From: Simmondsia chinensis
Lineage: Eukaryota; Streptophyta; Magnoliopsida; Caryophyllales; Simmondsiaceae
Assembly: GCA_018398585.1 (NCBI GenBank)
Contig: JAGTTD010000001.1
Span: 12,588,501 to 12,652,500 of the forward strand
Direction: 5' to 3'
DNA length: 64,000 bases
The position numbers and the translations under genes are program-made. This document shows positions 46,854 to 57,369 of the stretch, in pieces (positions within the stretch are counted from its first letter, which is position 1; each line of letters starts with the position of its first letter). The notes beneath the pieces are model-generated. The model saw only the letters and a list, made by a program, of their open reading frames with translations, was not told the DNA's origin and ran no database searches.

Positions 46854-46985
46854 TCTCTGGGACACTTTATACAAATTTTTAAGGAATTGACATATCTGCC
46901 TTATCGAACACACGGTCACCAAGCTTTAGGCACCCTAAGTAGTTCTTCTTGAACCCAGCCTTGGTTAGTGTATGGAAGTATCTTG

Positions 46986-47172
46986 TATTTCTATACCCTT
47001 CTCTACCTTGCTTGCATCTTGACTTTTGCTTCCACAACTGCTCCTCCTTCAAGTGCAGCTTCCACAGTTGGTTTTGCAGTGTTGCTCTTTTATGCTCCTA
47101 GTCTTGTGTTCTTAGTCCCTGCACTTTGTGCCTTCCAGGACTTATATTATTATTTACCGAAAAAAAAAGAAA
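46986..47172 (+). mobile_element. 3' end of a plus-strand L1 LINE
   Basis: A T-rich 3' untranslated segment ends TTATTATTTACCG followed by A9, GAAA (47160-47172), the usual tail of plant L1 elements. It abuts the minus-strand L1 head to head near 46985. No coding part remains. Confidence 0.55.
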
Positions 47173-47628
47173 TTAATTTACTTAGTAATTCGAGGTATCG
47201 TTAATGAAATGAAAATTTTGGAGGTGTTAATTTGATTTTAATTAATAGTTTAAAGGTGCCATTAATAAAATTTAAAGTTAGATAGTCACAGTAACTTTGA
47301 CCATTAATTTGAAGATATATTTGATATTTATGATTGGCTTGCTTGGGCCCCCTAAACATTTTGACTAGATCTTCAGTTTAAGAAATACAAGAATTATAAT
47401 AGTGCGTAAACCGAACATCTTTAATTTAGAGAGTGCAAAAAGAAATAAACATTTTATTTGCATCCATTCAATAACACCAACATGCTAAAATATCAAATTT
47501 AGGTGTCAAAATGATACACCAAAAGGTTATTAGATTATGAAAACTAACACTATAATAATTACTTTTTATAAAGTAATGACTTTTTAACTTATTATTTGGT
47601 GCACAAACTGACTTTTAAATACAAAACA
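47173..47628. other. AT-rich DNA downstream of the GST gene
   Basis: No gene or element was recognised. On the minus strand this is the 3' flank of the GST, and it should contain its polyadenylation region, but no single signal stands out among many AT-rich candidates. Confidence 0.5.
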
Positions 47629-50027
47629 TCATTTGGCATGCATGGCCTCGATGTGGGCCTTGAAAAACGCGATGGCTCGTCGTTTATCAGGCAAATTTTC
47701 TTTGATAATGTCACAGCTGAGAATCTCATCCGCCCAGGCGCAAATCCCAGGGAAGTCGCCCCTTGAGAGCACCTCTATGCCAGTGGGTTCTTGCAGGAGG
47801 GGAACCCAGTAGGCTATGGTGATGTTCACTATGTTTAAGTATGTTGCTCCCTTTTGTTTTTCTCCAAAGAATGTATTTGCTTGGATCTCGGTTTCAAAGA
47901 CTTGGAACAAGCGACGTGCTTCTTCTATTGCTTTCTCGCTTTCTTCTCCGTGGCTCATTAAAGCAGTTCGCAGTATAGGCGTGAGCTAAGACACGAGAAC
48001 AGTGGGCAAGTTATGTCACTTGTGTTCTAAAGGTGACCTGTCTTAGGTCATGTTTGGCAAAGGATTTTTTAGATAGAAGTGTTTCTTTTTTTTTTTTTTT
48101 TTTTTTGTGAAAAACATTGTTCTTAGATTTTAAGAGTGTTTGGAATAGAGAAAAATGTGCACTAAAATAAAAGAAAAAAAATTTATTTTTATGCATAAGA
48201 AAGGAAATAATGCTTCTCTCTTAAATGACAAGTAAATGCAAAATTTAAAATATTCCAAACGAAAATAGCCCTTGTACACAAAACAACTTCTACAAATAAT
48301 GCTTCTAAACAATTTTTTCATTGTATTTAAGATGGCTGGTTGTGTAAATTTGTGGGCTTTGCCAAAGGTTGATCAGTTGACAGTTGAGGTCCGTACAAAT
48401 ATATGTGAGGTTTCATTTCAAAACAAATTAAGATAAGATATAATACCGCCTTAGTTCTACAGAAATCCTATATATATATATATATATACACGCGCATCTT
48501 CAACTTAATCATTGGCTTCTCTTGATAAGCGATCCAAACACGAGTTTTTATTAAACTAATTTCGAGTAAAATTATGAGCTAAATATGTTTGAAAAGAAGA
48601 TATTCAAGCCTCGTAAGGCTGACTCAACTCGCAGCTAAACTCAAAAAGGTCAACTCAAGTTTCATAAGTTTAAACAAGCTAAATTACTTGCCTCAAATCT
48701 CGTTGAACTAGGCTCTAGTTTAGCGGACCAACCTAGGCTCGAACTGAATTCAAAGAATTTTAAGACAAAATCCATTTTTTCTAAATATAATATTATATTA
48801 TAACTTTTTACACTTTATTTTTTGTATGTGTTTTTTTTAAAAAAAAAAAAAAAAAACTAAAAACCACCTAACTTTTCAAAACTTTTCAATATCACATTGT
48901 AATGCTAGTGCCATTAACATCCATTAGTTTTTTCATATGTGGAATTAAAAAAGATATTTTTTAACATAAAAATTATGTTATAAAATATCTACAAATTTTT
49001 AGTATATTTAAAATACTTTTTAAAATATTTAGAATTTTTTAAAATGTAAATTCGAATTTGAAAAAAATTATGTCCTCTTTTTTTCCCAAAAGCTATGCAA
49101 GCAAAAACTAGCAGATGTTAACGGCCATTAACATTAAGGTGTGACATTGAAAATTTTTAAAAATTTTAAATGGTCAAAAAATTAAAAATATAGGCCATTT
49201 CTTGAAATGGCATCTGGAATTTAGATTGTTTCAGTAAAAAAAAAAAAAAAAGTCCTTTTTATCATTTATGTATTATATATTCTATATTACAAATTAAGTT
49301 AATGCGTAATTCTAGGTCACATGTCGCATAACCAGTTAGTCAAAATTTTTTTTTTTTTTTTTTGAACACGACTGGTTAGTCAAAGTTAGTTGAACTAATC
49401 CCATTATAATATGGCGTAAGATTTACTATAATTCTTGTCTCCGATTAATTAAGGAATATTCGCTTCGGGTAGCCATAACAATACAACAAATGCATAACAA
49501 AGGCATTGAATCCAAGTGCTCAAATGGATAGAAACAATGTTGCAATAAATTAGAATAAAACAATTATGTAAAAAAACTTCTTGATGTTTATGTGAGTTAG
49601 AAAGTGACAATTCTTCTGAGTCTCAAAAATTTGAACTCAAGACCTCAAATGTTACTTTAAAGATAGGCCAAAAATTGTAAGATCAAAAAGCTTTTCCAAA
49701 TATTACATGTCTAACCTTATCATCGATAAAGTTCGCCCAAAACCGAGATAGTGCTTTCTCGTACGGATCACTAGGCAAGAGGGGATTGTCCTTCCATGTC
49801 TCATCGATATATTCCAGGATCACAAATGACTCAACAATTGGTTTACCATTGTGTACGAGCACTGGAATCTTATTTTGCACAGGATTGTACTTGAGAAGGT
49901 CCTCACTCTTGTTTTGCAGATCTTCATCTACATACTCATACTCAACTCCTTTCAATTTTAAGGCTATCTCTACTTTACAACTGTATGGGCTTGTTCATGC
50001 CCCAAATAGTCTTAATTTTTCAGCCAT
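47629..50027 (-). pseudogene. Tau-class glutathione S-transferase with a stop codon at Trp11
   Basis: Exon 1 (50027-49716) encodes 104 codons: MAEKLRLFGA, TGA at 49997-49995, then [20 protein letters not shown], and the glutathione-binding segment [20 protein letters not shown]. Exon 2 (47985-47629) encodes the helical C-terminal domain, from LTPILRTALMSHGEESEKAI to FFKAHIEAMHAK. The donor is AAG|GTTAGA and the acceptor TTAG|CTCACG, phase 0. The total of 222 codons is normal for cytosolic tau GSTs, which conjugate glutathione to xenobiotics and peroxides. The active-site Ser13 is kept. The only lesion seen is the in-frame TGA where the family and the copy at 24017 have Trp. It could be a recent pseudogene, an allele, or a base-call error. 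Confidence 0.93.
47986..49715 (-). other. Intron of the GST gene
   Basis: This 1730-bp, AT-rich intron is long for a tau GST. It contains a T22 tract at 48089-48110, a (TA)n run near 48472-48488, a block resembling 24860-25195, and a T18 tract with a 12-bp flanking duplication (49332-49385) that looks like a tiny retroposed fragment. Confidence 0.75.
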
Positions 50028-50122
50028 TATGAGTATATTTTTAAGTACCTAGCTTTGCGCTATTTAATGATTGAATTTGATGTAAATTTTGCTTGGTTAC
50101 TTCATGGTAAAGGAGTATGTGT

Positions 50123-50134
50123 GGATATATACAT
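50123..50134 (-). promoter_or_regulatory. TATA-like box of the GST gene
   Basis: The minus strand reads ATGTATATATCC about 100 bases before the start codon. The same box at the same distance is kept in the truncated GST copy (24125-24137), which supports it as the core promoter. Confidence 0.5.
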
Positions 50135-50802
50135 TGCCAAGGATCAATGAGAGGAATCATGGTTTCGTTATTTTTTTAATGGGTTGTTGCCTTTTTTACT
50201 TAATAATTACTTCTTGAGCAAGCATACTGCACATATAGTCAAATGTTATTTACAACAAATATTCATGTACTTTTTCCCATTATGTCAATTCAGTTCATAT
50301 ACCTTTAATTATATCAATTTAGTTGTTGCACAATTCATGTTGTGTCAATTTGATTTTTAATGTAAATTTATGTTAAATTATTACTGAAATTTGTATGGTT
50401 TGGATATGAGTTTAGTTAAATTGAGTCAACAGGTGAATTTGTAATGAGTTACTCGTATCTAATGTGATTATGCCATTGAAAATTACGTTAATAACTTAAT
50501 TTAAATTTGGCTAAATGATTAAATTGATACAATATAAATTGTTGAAAGACTAAAACTATACAACTAAAAATATAAGGATTATATTGATTAAAAAAAATAA
50601 AATACAAGAACTAAAGAATAAATAATCCTGTAATCAAAGATCACAACTTTCTATCAGCCAAAGGTCGTAGTTCCTAACGCAAGCGATGAAATCAGCGAAA
50701 TGTACATTGATTAAATATTATTTTTTTTGGGGATTGTGTTAATTCTTGTACAAGATTTGTCCGTGACAAGCATAATAAAAGTGGCTTAATTGCGCATATA
50801 AT

Positions 50803-51311
50803 ATTTTTTAGATAATTAAACTTTTATTTGGACAATCAAAAGGTGTGCAAGGGAATGCTCAAATGAGTTACATAGGACACAAAACTCGGGAAGAAACAAT
50901 GAGCATCAAACAAACACGCACAACTTAAGCAAAGCACACATTGAATGGGCTGCTTCTAAACACCCCACTCTTAGCTAATGAGTCAGCATGAGAATTAGCT
51001 TCACGAAGCGCGTGAGTGAAAGATATCGATCGGAAGAATTGCTTGTAAAACGTGATCTTGTTCATAAGAAAGTTCAGTTTCTGTGGGTTCGCTTCCAATC
51101 CGTTGCACCATCCTATTGCATTTGCCAAATCAGATTCGACTTCGGTTTCAACATTCCTCATAATTTCCTTCCTCATTGACATATCAAGTGCGCAGCAAAT
51201 ACTTTCAATTTCCGCTTGGTTGGGTTCCATAGCTTCAATTGCACATATATTTTTGTTTTTTTGGTATATCAGTGATATATACCATATATGATCAAAATAT
51301 ATGTACACTTC
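50803..51311 (-). mobile_element. 5'-truncated LINE fragment with RNase H end, in the GST upstream region
   Basis: The minus strand encodes an RNase H-like C-terminus of a plant LINE: EIESICCALDMSMRKEI, EVESDLANAIGWCNGLEAN, then SFTHALREANSHADSLAKSG. The last is the typical 'REAN--AD-LAK' end. It lies between near-identical 15-mers AATTGCGCATATAAT (50788-50802) and AATTGCACATATGAT (51312-51326), a target duplication. The matching place upstream of the other GST copy (about 24385-24400) lacks the insert. A second AATTGCACATAT at 51237 leaves the exact right border open. Confidence 0.8.
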
Positions 51312-51465
51312 AATTGCACATATGATTGACCTGACCAATAAAAGTAATGTGGAAATACAGTAAATATTTAATATTTTAGGGGCATAATTTTTATGGGTAA
51401 TATTGGAAAATACCAAATGTCTAAAAATTTGATCTTATAGAAAGAATTATGTAAAATACTATTTT

Positions 51466-52541
51466 TGGAAAAAACATTGAGAGAAGTTTTTTAGGATGAG
51501 AGCCGGACTCAAACTCTTGTTTAGAAGGCAGCAGTTGCACGTTTGACCCGGTGTTCCCTGCTTAAGTTAGTGAGGTCTCAGTTAAAAAAATAAATAATAA
51601 GTAATAAGTGTAATGAAAAACTTAGCTCAAGTTGAATACCTAACTTAGATTGAGTAGAAGGTCTTCCATTGTTGGCTAGCAGCGCTTGGCTAATAGAGGA
51701 GTTGACTAAAGCTTCTCTAGTGGGAGAGTTGGCCTATATGACCGGGCTAGTAGGTTTTGTGCTAGTAAGGCTTGGATAGCTGGTATTGGGTACTTGAGCA
51801 GGGTGTTGGGGTTGAGTAGGATATATGAAGAGGGCAGGATGTTTGAGTACAGTAAGGTATATGGGTTGAGTAGGATATTTGGATAGAGTAGGATACTCGG
51901 GTAAAGTAAGGTTTATTAGTTGCGTAAGATATTTGAGTGGAGTAAGATATATGGGTTGAGTGTGATATTCGGATAGATTAAGGTATTTGGGTTGAGGTAA
52001 AGCTCTGGAGGTATGAGTTGGTAAGAGAGAAAAAGAGAAAGAGAGAGGAGGGTGTAAAGAGAGCTGTATGAGGGAGCTTATGTTGAGTTGGGAAATGTGG
52101 GCTGCTATTTATTGGAGAAGAGGCGGTAGGGGATTGTTGAAGCAAGACATATGACTTTGTATTAACTTGTCACCCAATACTTAGTAGCTAAGGCATTACC
52201 TTAATCAGTAAGGCTAGGGAATGGAGACCTACTTATCTATAATCTAGGTGGGCTGAGAGTGGGTCATGGCCAAACTATGGTTTTGCTCTTACTTGATCCA
52301 ACTCGGTTACAGGTAGTCCAACTTAGTTAGACCATAGGTTACTCATCTAAAGGATTAGGACAATTAGGCTAGGTTGCTAGGGTAACTCGGCTAAGCATAG
52401 ACCCAACAAGGTTTAAGGAGGTGAGTGACTCGGCCAAGCTTGGGGCTAACTCGGACATGGTTGCTTGGTGACTTTGTAGGGTGTTGAGGGTGACTCGGCA
52501 AGCATGGAAGTGACTTGGCAAGTATGTGAGTGACTCAACTT
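51466..52541. repeat. Long direct repeat, copy 1, left part
   Basis: It matches 57370-58465 along its length, beginning at a GGAAAAAACAT / GGGAAAAAAAAAAACAT border. It includes irregular tandem phrases of about 22 bases around GGGTTGAGTAGGATATTTGG (51800-52000) and GTGACTCGGCAAGCATGGAA-type phrases (52380-52540). No coding capacity was seen. The hAT copy 2 interrupts it at 52541. Confidence 0.8.
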
Positions 52542-55500
52542 TAGAGGTGGCCAGTGGGTCGGGCCGGGCTGGGCCCAAACCCTCCATTAACCGGACCAGG
52601 CCACGGGCCCCAAATTTTTTGGGGTCTGGTCCGGTCCGGGGCCTGGGCCCACGAAGAGACCTTACGGCTCTTTTAAAGAGCAGTTGGGAGGGGGGAGCAA
52701 CGGCTCCCACCTTACTTTTTAATTAAAAAAAAATTATCTATATATACCCATCCTCCCATTCCATTTCCTCACAACAAATCTTCATCCAATTCTCTCTTCT
52801 CTCTCTACATTCATCTACTTCCTTCTACTTGCAAGAATTGTACACCTCCAGCTCGTAGAATCTCGGTCAAGTTCGAATGTCATTGTTCACTTCGGTAATT
52901 TTAGTATCAAAATTTTATTTGTTTCGCATTTTAGTAGTTGTATTTTTTAAATACTAATCATTTATATTACCAAGGCACAGAACGCATCTTTGTCTGGAGC
53001 CGGTCGTTCTTGTTCTAGTTCTAGCACTTCTCAACTGCCTAAAGCACCCAAAAGGGGTAGAGTTTTTGAATTTGATACTGATGAACGAGCATTTTTAGAG
53101 CCTGACCCATCGCCTCCATACACTGACACCATAGATTGGGACCTCTAACAACAACAGTACTACAACGACCAGGATTTTCCTGAGTCGGGTGGTGGTGGTG
53201 GAGACTCATAGACTGAAGAGGAACCCACATCCACCATCGAACCTCAGCCTGCAAGAACTAGTACTAGTAGGCGTAGTACTAGTGGGGTATGGAAACACTT
53301 CAACTTAGATAGGAACAATAATTAAGCAATTTGTACATTATGTGACCCATCCAAGCCCATTAGTCATCCACTGAGCAGTGGGACAGGCACATTAACTAGA
53401 CATATAATTAGGTGCCACCCCAAACAAGACCCAGATAGAGCCCAATAACATTTAGTACAGCAAGCGGCCAGTGCGCTTGCTAACTTTAGGTTCTCCCAAG
53501 AAACTAATAGACAGGCACTAGCTAACTAAGTAATTAAGTTTGAAAAGCCCTTTAACACCGGCGAAGACCCTGGTTTCATGCAGTATCTCCAAACAGGGGT
53601 GAACCCCGCCATCCTAAGGGTTCCTAGGAACACTTTAAATCAGGATGCGTTTAAAGCTTACAATAAGATGAAAACTGAGGTTTTCGAAATTTTTAGGGCG
53701 AACATGAGCATATTCTCATTGACATCCGACACTTGGAAGTCGAAACCCGGTGAGCCCTACTTGTGCATAACGGCACACTGTATCGATTCCTCCTTCACCA
53801 TTCACAAATGAATAATCCATTTTGCATATTTAAATTATCCCCACACTGCTGACATAATCACGGGTTCGATTATGGAGGCAGTCCACGGGTGGGGGATAGA
53901 GCATCGTATTTTTAGTATCACGTTCTACAACGCTCCTAGTAATAACGCATCCATTAAACAACTAAGTAGGCATATGAAACCCATGTTAGGTGGGTGGTGT
54001 TTTCATTTACGTTGCATCTGTCATATACTGCATGTAATGGTGATAGATGATTTAGGTATAATAAACGCTTCTCTTTCCACCTTGAGAGATGTAACAATAG
54101 CAAGAAAATCATCCAGAACTAGAAAGAGAAGATTTAAACTTCTCTGTAGGATGCATAAACAATTTAAATTAGACACACCAACTAGATGGTCATCAACCGT
54201 AGAAATGTTAGAGCGCATACTACCATATAAGGATGTCCTAGTGGAATTTGTATATTATACTTGTTCAAATTTAAGTGATTATAATCTGAACTATGTACAC
54301 TGGGGCACAATTAATGAAATTTGTAAATTTTTTACCATTTTTAGAGACACTATCAACTTTTTTTTCCGGTTGCTATTATCTGACCATACCGTAAGCAATA
54401 TCTAGATTGATTGATATTGTACCTAGGATGTCGGAAAATGAATCGAACCCCATGTGGTCTAAATCGATTAAAGCAACAAAAACCAAGTTTTATAAATATT
54501 ATTCTAAACTACCCCTTACATACTGTTTTGCCAATATTTTGGATCTCCGTTGTAAACTAACAGGTCTAAACTTGTCTGCCAAATATTTTTTTGAACAATT
54601 AAAATATGATTTCAATACCGAAAAATTCATTGCGCAATTCGATTCAGACCTGCACATTTTATTTTCTCATTAGTCTCAGAGATTATCATCTGATAATCCA
54701 TATGTTACTCCTGCTACAGTTGGATCTTCCACAGCTAGTGGAAGTAGTGCACACATGTCGATTGCGTGGAAGTTGTTGGACCAATTCACGCCCACACAAA
54801 CTTCCACGTCATGTGACTAGTTAGATACCGCTAATCCATTTCTTCCTGACACCGGCGAATATGCAATTTGATATTTTAAAATGGTGGTGTACAAATCAAA
54901 CCCAGTATGCCGTAATTTCCACCATGACACGTGATATACTAATGTGTCCGGTGTCTTCAGTAGCATTAAAGTGTACTTTTAGTCTTGGTGGCAGGTTACT
55001 TGGAATGAAGAAGGCGAAGCTATCACCGTCTAGCTTGGAGATGTCCGTGTGCTTAAAAGACTGGATGCGCACAGAGGTTAGGGACCAAAACGTACTGAGG
55101 CTGGGTTCATCGAGCGAGGATAAAGACGACGGCACTACCGATACGTTACACAGTGGCACAGTAACCCCGCCAACCATTGTAGACTAATTTTTTATTATTG
55201 TACGTCTATATCTTGTTTGTATTTTTTAATAAATATGTTTGTACTTTTAAATAGATCCTACCAACTGCTATAGTTGTATTTGTTACATTATTTACCATTA
55301 CCATTATTTATCATATATTTTGTTTTATTACATATATTTAGCATTATTACTGATCGTGATGGATTGTATTTCTATCCTATATTATTTATCAATGAATTGT
55401 AATAATTTTTGCACAAAACGAATTTCTATTTTAAAATTTTTCATGTTTAAAAAACCGAAGGCGGGAGGGACTGGGCCAACCCGGTCCGGGCTGAGCCCCA

Positions 55501-55589
55501 GAGGCCGGGACCTAGGCCCGGTTCCCCAACTAGGCCTGGCTAGCTGGTCCGGCCTGGGCCTGGCCCAACTCGGCTCGTGGCCACCTCTA
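52542..55589 (+). mobile_element. hAT transposon (copy 2)
   Basis: It begins TAGAGGTGGCC and ends GGCCACCTCTA, an 11-bp perfect inverted repeat. Flanks are CTCAACTT (52534-52541) and CCCAACTT (55590-55597), 7 of 8 matching. The 3048-bp element carries one transposase gene on the plus strand. The uninterrupted target is visible in the second direct-repeat copy near 58464 (GACACAACTGGGAGGTG). Confidence 0.94.
52980..55187 (+). pseudogene. hAT transposase, copy 2, heavily mutated
   Basis: The order matches copy 1: a basic start (PKAPKRGR), a BED finger (GVWKHFNLDRNNN, GTGTLTRHIIRCH), the core (FSLTSDTWKSKPGEPYLCIT), and the dimerisation region (FSLGGRLLGMKKAKLSPSSL, VCLKDWM). The second core motif reads ITFYNAPSNN, so the catalytic Asp kept in copy 1 is Tyr here. 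The start codon is not visible and about eight stops interrupt the frame. A T8 tract near 54365 causes the same frame change as in copy 1. It cannot encode an active transposase. Confidence 0.92.
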
Positions 55590-55597
55590 CCCAACTT

Positions 55598-56400
55598 GGA
55601 GGTGAATTAGTGGGAGTGATTATGAGAGTGACGTAGCTAGGAGGTGACTCGGTGAGAGTGACTCGGCTAATATGTGAGTGACTCGGTGGGAGTGACTCAG
55701 CAAGTATGAGTAACTCGATTGGGGTGGCTCGACAAGCATAGGGGACAACTTAGTCAGGTGAGGGGCCAGCTCCATCATGGGTGACTTGGTAGGGCAATTC
55801 AGTAGGTGAGTTGGGTGGTGAAGGTGGCGAGTTGGGTGCCGGATTGATGAGTTGAGTGGTGTGGGTGGCGAGCTGGGTGTCGCAGTGGTTGTGGTGGCCA
55901 ACCGAGTTGTACTAGTGGTTAGGGGAGGCAAGTTGTGTCCATTGTTAGCTGTGCCGATAGTTCGAAACCAGTGGTTCTCCGTCGGGATTCTGTAGCATGG
56001 TTGGTGGTGGTCCTACTTGGAGGAGGCGGTGCATGAGTTTGGAGGAAGAAGAGAGGGCATGGGTGAGACCGAGAGGGGAGGTGGAAGGGGAAAGACTGGC
56101 GGAGAGAGAGAGTTTGAGGAGAAAGAAAACTTGGGGTGAGAAATAGTTGAAAGATAGAGAGTTGGAGGAGGGAGGAGAAAGAGAGAGTCGGAGGAGAGAA
56201 AGTCAGAGGTGAGAAAGAGGGTGTTTGGGGAAGAGAGACAATTGGAGGGGAGAGAAAGTCAAAGGAGCAGAGAGAATCGGGGAGAGACAGAGACAGAGGA
56301 TATTTGTGGAAGAAAGCGAGTGCTGTGAGGAAAGAGAGTGCCAAAGGAGAGAAAGTGTTGCTAGGAGTACTGTAAAAAATAAGGGTTTTATTTTTTCTTT
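55598..56400. repeat. Long direct repeat, copy 1, right part
   Basis: It continues copy 1 after the hAT insertion and matches 58472-58937 (phrases GAGTTGGGTGGTG, CAGTGGTTGTGGTG, AGTGGTTCTC). It ends in a purine-rich GAGAGA stretch (56040-56350). Open frames on either strand are products of the repetitive, purine-biased sequence. Confidence 0.75.
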
Positions 56401-57369
56401 ATTTTTTGCATGCCTAATTTATAACATTTTAGGTCCTACATGTCGAATTTAGTTCTAGTATTTCATTGTTTTGTGTAAGTATCTATCTGATCATTTTTAT
56501 CCTTAACAATTAGCACCCCCCACTCCGTAGGTGAACTGCTCAAGTTTAACCTTGGCGTGTAACACCCTGCTCTATCAGTGTCAAGGCTAAACGTGTTGGT
56601 CCTTTTTACAACACGGTTTATTGAATATTATACCTTGCCCATATGGTGGTTACCTCACCTTATGTGGTCCACATAGGTATCTTGGTGGTTTTATGTTGGA
56701 GCATCCTCATTCTTGCTTGGAGGTTGCCCGTTGAAATGTCTTTTGTTTGCGCTTGACTTTGAGGAGTCATTGGAAGTTCTCCAGTCCCAAGCTTTTATTT
56801 GTCGTGTTCCATTTTCAGTCTTAGTGACCTTCCACTTTAATTTGAGCTTCTAATTTTAAAATCTTCAATGATTTTTGTATGAAGCATTTAATTTTTTATA
56901 AGTATGTCGAGGTTTCTTGCAAGAAGTGGAGAAGACCCATGTGGCTACGCAATGCGGCTTATTAGGGATACCAAGTGTCTGCGCTCAGGGTATCCGGTTA
57001 GGAGTGCTTGAGCTTTTGTAGGCACTCAAGGGCTTGTTAGGTGGAATCAGGGTCTTCTAAGTGTATAAGGCAACCTATTTAGAGTGATTGGGCCCTTGTA
57101 CGCTCTTTGGGATGCCTTTGAGTATTATTCACTACTATGGACATTTCAATGCGACTTTTATGATCATTTTTTATTTAAATGGAATATTAAGTAGGCATAT
57201 AGGTTCTAAGTGCCTAATGAGTTGTTGCTTAGAGGCTCTACGCTTAGAAAGTTAGTCCATAGAACTCGACAGGTGAGAAAGATAACATTCAGAACTCGAT
57301 TTTGTACGGACACCCTCCCAAGCATGAATATAAGCATGCATTCCTTCTCACAAATTGACCTACATGTTT
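56401..57369. other. Spacer between the two direct-repeat copies
   Basis: About 970 bp without a coding frame of note, a tRNA primer site or a recognised domain. If the direct repeats are LTRs, this is an unusually short, gene-less interior. Confidence 0.45.

Larger units (their letters stand above)
42114..46985 (-). mobile_element. L1-type LINE, decayed, with two nested insertions
   Basis: Read from 46985 leftwards: a pre-RT segment (KYFHTLTKAGFKKNYLGCLK, then VFDKADM), the RT N-terminal half (46790-46386), a solo LTR insertion (45300-46317), more RT (45299-45204), a hAT-type MITE (44555-45195), the RT C-terminal half (44530-44208), a zinc-binding RVT region (43334-42951), and an RNase H-like end near 42370-42200. 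This is the domain order of plant L1 elements with RNase H. Many stops and frameshifts are present. The endonuclease is missing, so the 5' end is truncated. No clear poly(A) tail was found at 42114. Confidence 0.85.

Noticed and set aside
48011..48321. Possible MITE in the GST intron (GTTTGGCAAAGGATTTTTTAG and a loosely inverted right end)
   Set aside because: Inverted ends are too imperfect and no flanking duplication was found.
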